64,000 bases of DNA from assembly GCF_003473485.1 (NCBI RefSeq), contig NC_053048.1, forward strand, positions 35,708,755-35,772,754. The letters run 5' to 3'. The stretch comes from Medicago truncatula. Lineage: Eukaryota; Streptophyta; Magnoliopsida; Fabales; Fabaceae. The translations under genes and the position numbers were made by a program. The stretch's first letter is position 1; every line of letters starts with the position of its first letter. Below the pieces are notes generated by a model, which had not been told where the DNA came from, did not search any database, and saw nothing but the letters and a program-made list of their open reading frames with translations. Positions 1-10,030 of this stretch are shown piece after piece.

Positions 1-55
1 TATTTTTGGTTGGTAGAGTTTTATGCAATTTTCAAGCATGGTCTATTGTAAACCA

Positions 56-956
56 GGTGCCATTTAATTTGGGAAAGGCTTGTTTTTTCCCACCATGGGA
101 AAGTTAGTTTTTAACCATTAGATTAAAGAGGAGTACCAATTTTATCATGGTCTATCCACACTATATTTTTTCTCTTTCTCTTTCACCATCTTCTTCAACC
201 TCCATCACTGTCCTCCTCTCCACTTCTCTACCTTTTCTCATAAACCCCCAACACAGTCACCATTAAACAAACTTAACATATTGTGATCATCTTCTCCCTC
301 ACGGCACCCCCAAGTTCACTTTCTAAACCGACCACAACAACTCTTTCTGGCCGCTGCTCTCGAATTTCCGGTCGCCGCAGATTCCAAATTAAATTCCTTT
401 CCTTCCTAAAGCTCTCGTGCCTTCTTTCTTTCGTTATCCTATCAACGACAGTGCGGGATTGTGATTTGGTTTCTGGAAATTCACAATTGTAACTTGAGTA
501 AGAGAATGAAGTTGTTGAACGAAACTCATTGAAGAAGATGAAAGTGCTGGAAAATTATTGAAGAAAATTAGCAACACACTACTTCCAACCTTCAACCTTC
601 AACATTGAAGAAAATTTCCTTGTTATACGATTTTAGATCTTTTTTTAATTCTTTGAAATAATTAGTTAAAATAAGGTCCCATTTTCCTTTATTATTATGA
701 CTATAATTTTCTATTTGTCACCATGAGATATCTACCAAGTTTGTTTAGTGGTGACTGTGTTGGGGGTTTATGAGAAAAGGTAGAGAAGTGGAGAGGAGAA
801 CAATGATGGAGGTTGAAGAAAATGGTGAAAGAGAAAGAGAAAAAAATATAGTGTGGATAGACCATGATAAAATTAGTACTCCTCTTTAATCTAATGGTTA
901 AAAACTAACTTTCCCATGGTGGGAAAAAACAAGCCTTTCCCAAATTAAATGACACC
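56..956. mobile_element. Mutator-like MITE with long terminal inverted repeats and 9-bp TSD
   Basis: The first roughly 210 bp (56-262) reappear inverted at 747-956, with only scattered mismatches. The outer ends read ggtgccatttaatttggg and its near complement. The 9-bp direct repeat tgtaaacca lies immediately outside both ends (47-55 and 957-965). Long TIRs with a 9-bp duplication are the signature of Mutator-like (MULE) elements. No transposase is encoded, so the element is non-autonomous. The 480-bp core is somewhat GC-richer than its surroundings and holds a 69-codon open frame at 283-492 that I do not recognise; it may be captured host sequence. The terminal 110 bp match the element at 53714-54493. 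Confidence 0.85.
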
Positions 957-1665
957 TGTAAACCATATGTGACACTTCCTTACTCTAAAAAAAAATTCCT
1001 TATTTTAACTTGGATGATAGAGATCAATATTCACTTTAATGCTTTCTTTTCGCTAATTCCTTCTTATTGGAATAAATTTATGTAGATTCATGGTACCATG
1101 TTTTTTTTAATGTACATTATCCCTTTTCAAGAATGAGAATATAAGGAAAAAAAACGTCAAAGAAAGTACATAAATTTGATTTAAATTTTTAATCAAATGT
1201 ATCAACTTTGGGTAACTTTTTTTTTGCTTATATTTAAAGTCGGAGTAATACATGACTCATTCTTGAAAAGGGAGTATATAATAGTGGAATTTGAATTCCC
1301 AAACGACGAGGAATGTCACATTCCAAACATTGATGATTGTTTGATTAAGATTGGACAATCCAAAAAAATGAAGCTTAATTTTTATTTTAGAGTTTATAAT
1401 ATCGAGTATGAAATTGAATTGTCCGACTTGATAGAATGACTTTGAATGTGTCTACCACATGAATGCAGAAAATCCTTAACCGCGAGGGAGTCCAATACAA
1501 AAAAGATAGTGTTAGAAAGTAGGTGTTAGAGTGAGCATTGGTACACAATATATATTTAGTACATATAATTACTTATCATAGCATTATTTAACCAAACTTG
1601 AAACTCCTCCCATTTTGTTCAACTTCATCCCATTGTTAAAGACTTTTCTGTTTGGTTTTTCTTTA
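957..1665. other. Intergenic, with a small degenerate foldback
   Basis: No supported gene. Arms cccttttcaagaatgag (about 1121-1137) and its complement (about 1256-1272) enclose a shorter AT-rich palindrome near 1165-1205, so this looks like a small decayed MITE of roughly 170 bp. An 80-codon open frame at 1197-1439 starts inside this foldback and has no recognisable domain. Confidence 0.5.
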
Positions 1666-2578
1666 GGGTCTGTTTGGTTCGCGGGTTTTGAAGGGGAGGG
1701 GAGGGGAAGGGAGGGAATATTTTAAAAATTTTGTGTTTTGGTTCAATTTTTAGAAGGGGAGGGGAGCAAAATCCCTCATAAGTTAATTTATTGCTCCCCC
1801 TCAAATTGGAGTTTTTTGGAGGGGAGGGGAGGGAAAGAGAGATGAGTTAATGCAATTTTAATTACATTGACATAATTATCCTCATGTTTATTTTTAAATG
1901 ATAAATCCGTCCTTATTAAAAATTTAAGTGTTTTCAACATATTACTTATTACCATCTTTTTTGTAACATGCCAATGTCAATTTTTTTTTTATACCGAGAA
2001 CTGCATATTCTTGTCTTCTAATTTTTTTTTTTACGTGAATTCACTTTTTTGACTAACGTTGCTTTTATTTTTTTTATTTTGATATATTTATTTTATAGTT
2101 TTTAATTGTATTATATATTAAAACATAATTAATAAAATTTGTAGAAGATTTTTTATAAATATATTTTAAAAATAATTTCTAACAATAAATTTTTTATAAA
2201 TATTTTTATATTGTACTAGATTATTTTAGAAGTGCTCTAATATTTATGAATACCTAATATTTTGTTAAAACTTTTGTGTTTGATTATTTATGGAGTTTTT
2301 GGTTACGAGTTTTTATGTTTAAATTTTTATGAAGTGAATAATATAAAAATCATAATATTGTTTTAAGGTTAGAGGGATAAAAAAGTAATTTGGTTTTAAA
2401 ATCCCTCCCCTCCCCGTACGAACCAAACACATATTTAATTAAAATCTCTTCACTCCCCTTCCCTCCCATCATTTGAATCAAACATATATTTAATTGATAT
2501 ATCTCCCCTTCCATTCCTTCCCTTTCCATCCGTTCCATTAAAACTCCTCCCCTCCCCTCCATTGAACCAAACGGAGTC
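1666..2578. mobile_element. PIF/Harbinger-like MITE, TTA target duplication
   Basis: The element starts gggtctgtttggttc and ends with the near complement gaaccaaacggagtc, flanked on both sides by TTA (1663-1665 and 2579-2581). Purine-rich tracts of ggggaggggagg type near 1690-1835 pair with cccctccc tracts near 2400-2560, giving long imperfect inverted arms around an AT-rich centre. The TTA duplication and the GGGTCTGTTTGGTTC-type ends suit PIF/Harbinger-derived MITEs. No transposase frame is present. It ends 44 bp before the ATG of the decayed bHLH gene. Confidence 0.75.
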
Positions 2579-2622
2579 TTAGTTTATTCATAGTTCACAA
2601 AAGTGGGAAAAGAGAGAGAAAA

Positions 2623-3886
2623 ATGGAACTTGGTTTTCTTGAGGAGCTACTAGCTCCAAGAAAAGACACATGGAATACTTTATCCAATGGTTTGAATGAG
2701 TTACTACTCCCTAATGGTTGGACCTTTGACTCATTTGATGAAAATCTTCTCATCAATCCATCTTTAAACCCTTCATTTGCTTCATTCTCAACACCATTAG
2801 ACCATAGATTTGAATGTCCTTATGGAACTGATGCATCATCATATCCTTATCTATCTTGATTGATTCTCAGTTCCTGAGTTTGATGATTCAGCACCACTTT
2901 TACCACAACAAGAAAGTATTGAAGAGTTTGGATTTGTTGGAAGTGAGAACAAGAGTTTGGAACAAAGTAAAATCAGCTGCAAAGTTGAGGAACAAGTTAG
3001 TGAGACTCCAGTTTTTAACATGGGTTTGTGTGATGAGAAAAAAGCCAAATCCAAAAGGGTTGAAAGGAGAAGAAGAAAGCGTTTGAATGACAGGCTTTCC
3101 ATGCTTAGGTCAATTGTACCTAAGATCAGCAAGGTGATTCAATATATATAATGTCTATGTTTTATGTTGTCTGGCTCCGACACTTCAGATTGAAGATATG
3201 TCTGGTGTTTGACACGACACCGATATATATAATTATGTTCAGTTATTCTTTTTTGTCAAATTATTATCGGTGTCAAGCATTAGTGTTGTGTTTGGTGTTA
3301 ATGTAAATGCTCATAGTATGTATATGCATGTGTGTTTTATTTTTGGTACAAATGTTAGTGTTTTTTTACCTTATTCTTATGATGTTATATCTCATTGAAT
3401 AGAAGTCAATTAAGCTTCTCAACAGGTATTTGGTGTTTGATTTTGATATAAATGTATTTGAGCTAACAAGAAAATGTGACATCAATTCTTGGAGATACAA
3501 TTGATTACATGAAAGAGCTTCTAGAAAGGATTAGTAAGTTACAAGAAGAAATGGAGGAATAAGGAACAAATCAGATAAACATTTTAGGAATTTCTAAGGA
3601 GTTAAAGCCAAATGAAGTAATGGTAAGAAATTTCCCCTATCCTTGAACAACTAATGCATAATCATAGACCAAGTTCATGAATAAATGTAATCAATGTAAT
3701 GTTCTTTTCTTTTTCTTTTAGTTTGATGTTGAGAGAGAGCAGGACACAAGAATCAGTATCTGCTGTGCCACAAAGCCAGGATTGTTACTGTCAACAGTGA
3801 ACACATTAGAAGCATTAGGCCTTGAGATTCACCAGTGTGTTATAAGCAGTTTCAATGATTTTTCATTGCAAGCATCTTGCTCAGAG
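2623..3886 (+). pseudogene. Decayed bHLH transcription factor gene (bHLH93/ICE-related group)
   Basis: The remains follow the exon order of the plant bHLH93/ICE-like subfamily. The first part begins MELGFLEELLAPRKDTWNTL at 2623 and hits a stop at 2857. A +1 frame then continues with PEFDDSAPLLPQQ and the basic-helix segment VERRRRKRLNDRLSMLRSIV, ending at a plausible donor after SK (about 3132). The second helix, TSILGDTIDYMKELLERISK, lies near 3480-3540, but the codons before it are damaged (ATG followed directly by TGA) and a TAA follows EEMEE. An ACT-like C-terminal segment (CCATKPGLLLSTVNTLEALG) is at about 3721-3886. The usual final exon is not found before the next gene. Family members bind E-box DNA as dimers; this copy should not make a full protein. 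Sequencing error could explain one lesion but hardly all of them. Confidence 0.8.
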
Positions 3887-4340
3887 GTTAGTAATTGTAT
3901 TACTGCATGTTCGGATGGATATCGAATTTGGCAGAATTACACTGTGTCACTGTCATTTTACTAAAAACTATGCTATTGAGCTTTAAGTATATGGTTGATT
4001 TCACTGCGGTAAAATTAATTCCAAAGGGTTATTGATTATGAAAAGTTTTTTATTAACTTTCAAGCAAAGTACCTAGACTGATACAAGACAGTAATCATTG
4101 CTCTATAGCCTAATCTAAATGCATTACATCTAAAAAATTCTCATTGCCGTATTACAATGGAAGTTTGGAACAACAAAAAAGCGGATTGCTTCTTTTTATT
4201 AACTACTACAAGTAATGCTACATCTACAAAACTTGGGATTTCCAAAAACTAGATTTTGACTAGCTACAATGCCTAAAACTTCAAAAGAAACTGTACATGC
4301 AATTCTTCAACAAGTTTCAGTCAATTAGCTCGAGAAGAGC

Positions 4341-7300
4341 CTATGGGCTTTCACCTTCAACTCCAATGTCATCGTCATTGTCGTCGTCAGAACTACAAGT
4401 GTCGCCCATGAAATTGATTTGGGATTGCTGAAATTTATTGATAGCATCTCTAGCTTCAGAAACCAATGCAACTTTTGCAGCTTTAACAACATCAGTTTTC
4501 CGAATGCCTTTTCCTTCTCCAGCTACAGATTTGTTTGTCCATGTAGATGCTGCTCTTCTCCTAAGGTCCCTAAATCTTAATTGATTGACATATTTTTCAT
4601 GTTGCACCTTGTTCTTTACTTGCTTTAGCACAGGTGGACTAGCAAGATCTTTAACACCTGATGAGCCACTAAATCTAGAAAGAGACTTCTTATGAATTGA
4701 AGATGATGACGATCTCTCATTGCAAATTTGTAGGAACCCTTGATTTTCCTTTTGTTGCTTGGGAGTACAAAGTTCTTCACTAGGCAGAATAGCATTAGTA
4801 GAAAAATCAATGTTGGGTTCAAGAACAGAAAATATGTCCCCTTTATGATTTTGATCAACTTTAAGATGGCGCTGTAGCAGATTCTCAATAGACTTCTGAG
4901 CTACGATGCTCTTTGGTTTGAGAATATTTGATTTGCCGGCCTTCTTTCCAGTAGGTATGAGCAGTTTACTTGCAGATATTGAGAATCGATGAAGGGGTGA
5001 TGAGTCAATTGCCTTTGCCCTTGATCGAGGCTGACATTGAGGTGGTGTGTGGAAGTCGTGGTGAACTCTATCGAAGCAATCTTGTTTAGACTTCCCAGGT
5101 ACCTGCAACAGATTTTGTACAGCAATTTCAATGACCAGAGCAAATTAGCACATATGCACTTATCTGGCAATCAATTAACCATCAACAAATTAGAATTTTA
5201 TTACAATTTTCTTTGTGATGGTTACAAATAACAATCATTAACCAGTAATCCGAAAAGTTAAAGTGATTCTGTCATTTCATAAAGATGTATGAATGGTTTT
5301 ATATCTAACATATCCCCCCATGCAATTGAAAGCTTAACCTCTGAATAATGCAAATGCTCGCCTAGATAGATCACTTGGTCATGGAAACTCTAATATCATA
5401 TCATAAATAAACTATTCCAAAAACGATATTCGATAGACATGAAAGATTTCATATTATTTTTTTTTAATTTTTTAAGGTTTCATATTTTATATTTAACAGT
5501 TACCTTTAGGAAATAAACACAAAGAAAGCTTTTCTATAACAACAGCATATTAGAAACGGTTTACATCCCAAACATCGAGATCCAACAGTTATCATACTGG
5601 ATATTGTGCAGCCTCCATAAAATCATTGGATCAAACACTATAATTAGATCCAACCGCACTCTGTGCAGCTCTACCACTGTAAGCCCTGCTGCAATGCCAT
5701 CTTTATCATTGTGTGCCACATCGCAGCGGCTGGACTGTTTTCAAGTGATATTTCAAGCAATGTATTAAAAGAACAACAAAACAAAGGCATAAGATAAGGT
5801 AGTGATAAACCAAAGTCATCGTCTTTGAGGGCAAATGGTGAATCACTCAGAAGTTTCAAATCTCACAATTGGAGACTAATCCGCTCTGACTCTTCGGACA
5901 CGGCCTTTCTATAAACACCAACTAGTTTGAACCTAGGACACATGATCCAACTATTTACCAACTGTGTTGAACTTTGTTGATCCTTGACGGGTTCCATAGT
6001 ATGCCAAAAAAAGTTTAGCTTACTGAAGCCATTTAGACACATCAACAACAACAACCAAGTCTTATCCCACTAAGTAGGGTCAACTACGTGAATTAAACAA
6101 AGCCATAAACAATATGTTATATATTAAATCTCTATCAAACTCACTAATCACTAGGTTTTTCTTAATAATTTCTCATATAGTATTTCGAGGTCTTCCTCAT
6201 TTGGACACATAATTCTATAAAATAGTCATACATGAATAATTAACTTCGTTTTTACTTAAGATTCTTCTCCAACTACAGATATTTTTCATAGATTCAACAG
6301 TTCTACAACGACTACACTGTGTGCAACTCTACCGTTGTAAACCCTGATGCAATGCCTTCTATAAAACCATTGGATTAAACACTATAATTAGATTTGATAG
6401 TTCTACAGCGACCACCACACTATGTGCGACTCTACCGCTGTAAGCCCTGCTGTAATTCCTTGCTTATCATTGTGTGCAGCATCACAGCGGCAGCACTGCT
6501 TTCACATACATTTCAAACAAAAGTATTTGTTCCCTAACATTGAAAAAAACTACAAAACAATGGCATAAGATAAGTCCGTGACAAACCAATATCGTCATCT
6601 TTGAGCGATTATTTTTGAGCAAATGGTTAATCACCCAGAAATTTCAAATCTCACAATTGCAGACTAATCCGCTCTGAGATTAAGGCATCACCTGTGTTTT
6701 GACTCTCCTGAGAAGACCTTTCTATACAAACACACTACTAACTAGTTTAAACCTAGGACACGTTATCTAGTTATTTACTAATAGTGTTGAAGCTTGCTGA
6801 TACTTGACGAATTTCATAGTATACCGAACAAATTTAGCTTACTGAAGTCATTGAACACATCAACAACAACAACCAAACCTTATCACACTAAATATGGTCG
6901 ACTACATGGATCAAATAAAGCCATAATATTATGTCACATATCACATCTCTATCCAACCCATTAATCTTCTTAATAGTATCTCATATAACTTAACAATTTC
7001 CGATCAAATATTCATACATGAATGATTAAATTTGCTTTCACTTAAAATCAATTCTTGTTCTAAAATTGCAATCTTACATACAGAGGGATAACATACCAGT
7101 TTTGAAACGTTCTTCCAGAAATGTGGACTAGGCTTTGCAGTAAAATAAGCCGTTCGCAGAGCCAATTCTTGTTCCTTAGTCCACCCTTCTGCAACTTCAC
7201 CACCAACGCGCTTTCTCTTCCTTTTCACACCACATTCAACTTCTTCCTTCCTCAAGTCTTCCACTATTTCACAACCATCGTGCTTCCTTTTCCCTTCTTC

Positions 7301-7669
7301 TTCTCCACCTTCAATCTCTTCCTTCTTCCCCCCTTCCTCAATTCCATGGCCACCACGCTTTCTTCTCCTTTTTCTACCACCTTCAACCACAACTCCCTCA
7401 TCACAGGAACCAAATTCACTCACTTTAACATCATTTTTGTTGGAGAATCTAGGAGATCGTCTACGTGACGGAACTTCATGGCTCAAATTGGGTGATTTTC
7501 TTACCCTAACGGTTTTGGATCTTGACTGGGTTGAAGATTTGTTAGTGGAATTGGGTTTTGGGGTTGTGGGGTTGTTGTTTTCATGGAGGAGGACGAGTCT
7601 CGGTGATCTTCGTGGGGCGCCAGGTGGGTACACGACGGTGGGGTTTCTGTTTGGCATTTTCACAAACAC
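4341..7669 (-). CDS. SANT/Myb-domain nuclear protein with acidic C-terminus
   Basis: Two exons on the minus strand: 7669-7097 and 5102-4341, joined in phase 0 (ACTG|gtatgt donor, ttgcag|GTACC acceptor), giving about 444 residues. The N-terminus has two basic RRSPR-type motifs (about residues 20 and 71). Basic/acidic repeats follow, and then a single SANT/Myb domain (about 164-215) starting EGWTKEQELALRTAYFTAKP and running across the intron through HFWKNVSKLVPGKSKQDC. Its W..F/W..V spacing and PGKS turn are typical of SANT helices. The C-terminus ends in an acidic run (SSDDDNDDDIGVEG). A nuclear chromatin or DNA-associated role is inferred from the SANT domain and charge pattern; I do not recognise a named orthologue. 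The second ATG at 7657 (MPNRNP) is an equally good start. Confidence 0.75.
5640..7020. repeat. Diverged direct duplication inside the SANT-gene intron
   Basis: A block of about 600-700 bp from about 5655 to 6200 recurs at about 6420 to 7020. Shared landmarks are the ctctaccactgtaagccctg core, a stretch around catcgtctttgag, ctcacaattg(g/c)agactaatccg, and caacaacaacaacca followed by a ccttatcccactaagta-like motif. Identity by eye is around 80 percent or more with indels, and a third partial copy of the first landmark is near 6320. The caacaacaacaacca...ctta...actaa motif is common in dispersed plant repeats, so the unit is probably an old transposon that duplicated in place. Confidence 0.65.
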
Positions 7670-7676
7670 TTGGTAG

Positions 7677-8588
7677 GGACGATGATTCTACTGAACAGAG
7701 AGGAAATAGCTCGTTGTTGTTTTTGAGAGGGAATATCGTGCAATCAAACCTGATGTGATTGTAAGAATGGGAATGAACACAAAGCAAATGAGAAGTTTTA
7801 CTGTGAAAATATAATTTTATCCTTAAATCATTTTTTAAATATTTATATTTATCTAATTAAATTAAGTATCAGTAAATTTTAATTTTGAAATGGTCTAAAC
7901 AGAATATGTATTGGTTTTTGAAGGAAGAGGTGGAATGTTGTAAAAAAGAAAACAAGATAAGAAAAAAGAAAAATGTTTCGTAAAAATCAAATAAATGTTT
8001 TCAATTTTATAAATTACAAATATTACATTATTAATAAAAAAGAAAAATAAAATTTAGAGATACTTTTTATTCATTATTAATAATAAATAAATTGTAAAAG
8101 AATCATGATTTTTTTTCAATAATAAAAGAATAATGTTAATTGATAGAAATAAGTTTAAAAAATGTCATTCAAATATTATATAATTAATATTTTTCATCTA
8201 TTGTTTTGAACAAGGTTTTTCATCTATTTTATTTTCAATATGGGAGGATTATTTTTATTGTAGGTTCTACACATTTTTTCCATTTTTTCATGGTCAAATT
8301 ATTAAATTGTGTGGGGTCCACAATAAAAACTAATCCACCTAAATTAAGAAGAAACAAAGAAATAGATGATATTCCTTAAAAAAAAATAATAATAGATGGT
8401 ATATAATCAAATGGACAAAAATAAAAGTATAACAATTAACTAGTTATATAATACCTTGTAAAAAAAAAAAAACTGGTTATATAATATTTTATTGATGTTT
8501 TTTTCTTTTGTTTTTAGGAGCATATTTTATTGTTGTTGTTTATCTTATTTTTATATATTATTATATTTTACAATTTATAACTAACAAT
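7677..8588. other. AT-rich intergenic region
   Basis: This is the upstream region of the minus-strand SANT gene. It is strongly AT-rich with A/T runs and no credible coding sequence, RNA gene or ordered repeat. The promoter presumably lies in the first few hundred bases, but no clear TATA box stands out. Confidence 0.5.
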
Positions 8589-9151
8589 TAGGCATGACAA
8601 CAAAACTCGTGTTAATGGATATCTGCCCAAACCAATCCCGATTTGATTGGGTTTAGGTATGAGTTTGAGTTTTTCCCGATTTCAAAATACGGGTACGGGA
8701 CGGATAGCGGGGATATATATATATATATCCACCCCGAACCCATACTCAAACCCTACCCGACTGTAGAAAGGTCATATTTTTGTTTTTGTTGAGGGGGTTG
8801 ATAATTATATGGCATGTTATTTGGTTTGATAATTGTCATGATATAAAAACTTTTATTGATAGTTAAAGGAGCAATCGAATTATTCGGTAAGAAAATGTTA
8901 AAATGAGCGCAAATTGTTGAATAATACATTACAACATTACCATTGAAGCTTAAAAAAACTTTTTTTTTTAATTAAAAAAAATTGATTCACTATGGGAACG
9001 GGGATGAGGCGGGAATACCTAAACCCATTGGGGACGGGGATGAGATTCAATTTCTCATCTCCGTTGGATATGGTAGGGTAACGACATGGGATTAGAGGAT
9101 GGGGATGTGGGAGGCAAAACACGTCCCCACTCCGCTCTATTGCCATGCCGA
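8589..9151. mobile_element. hAT-like non-autonomous element
   Basis: The ends taggcatgacaa and ttgccatgccga form imperfect TIRs (t[a/c]ggcatg[a/g]caa). Outside them lie near-matching 8-bp sequences, ctaacaat (8581-8588) and ctcacaat (9152-9159), with one mismatch; 8-bp duplications are typical of hAT elements. Inside, a G-rich tract with an (AT)n centre at about 8690-8760 folds back on itself, and a second GGGGA-rich tract lies at 8990-9130. There is no transposase frame. Confidence 0.6.
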
Positions 9152-9159
9152 CTCACAAT

Positions 9160-10030
9160 ATGCATATGCATAAAAATATTTCTATGTTTGATTTTTTATT
9201 AATAAAATAATATATTTTTAATTGATTATTATGAATTATGTTTTTTTATTCTCTTTATTTTTTATTTTTTTGAGAGAACTCTATTTTTTTAATGCTTTAT
9301 AAATTTTTAGTTTATTTTAATGAAATTGTTGAGTAATGATCATCTTCATTTTTCAAAATAAACGGATAATGCCACTTTTTTTTTTTTTTTTTGCATTTGT
9401 ATAAGGACAATAATGTCATTCAACAAACACAACTCTATCTTTCCTTTCACTTTCCACTCATATCAAACGCTGAAACAATCATCTCATTTTCTATTAACTT
9501 TCTTCTTACTTTCTTTCCTTTAACAATCTTTCTTCTCACTTTCTTTAATAATCCAAACAATGCTTTGAGGTTTAAGAAAAGAAAACTGAGTTTTTTCTTC
9601 CGATCCAACTTGAAAGACAAAGAACGGGCTGTTTATGTTATGTCTCTATCAATTAAGTTAAGGTCGCAGGAAAATAATATATTTATACATAAATAGCCAT
9701 TCTAATAATTTTTTTTAGGGATGTTCTAATAATATCTGTACGGGGTATCGATCCAATTTATTATATTTATATCTTTTTCAAAAGAAGGTATTGACCCAAT
9801 ATTTGTTTAGCAAATTAGGCAACATATTACATTGTTTCCAACAGGAAATATTTTCATATTTTGTTTTTAAGTGTATTCCCATATTTCTTGTCAAAACAAT
9901 GATAATATAATAACTCTTATTAAATAAAATGATAATATAATAATTCTGAATCTCTGGTAGATATATTATGGTTGACTCCATTCTACACTTGTTGCATTTG
10001 GTTTGAATGTTTATGAAGCATAAGGTTAGC
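9160..10030. other. Upstream region of the first glycosyltransferase gene
   Basis: The last 250 bp (from about 9775) match the sequence upstream of the second paralog (about 28755-29017), so the duplication unit included promoter DNA. The remainder is AT-rich with no supported gene. A 101-codon open frame at 9391-9696 is low-complexity and has no family match that I can see. Confidence 0.5.

Noticed and set aside
1197-1439. 80-codon open frame
   Set aside because: Begins inside a foldback repeat, no domain, no neighbours to support it.
9391-9696. 101-codon open frame
   Set aside because: Low-complexity F/S/T/L-rich, in AT-rich DNA upstream of a gene; no evidence of coding.
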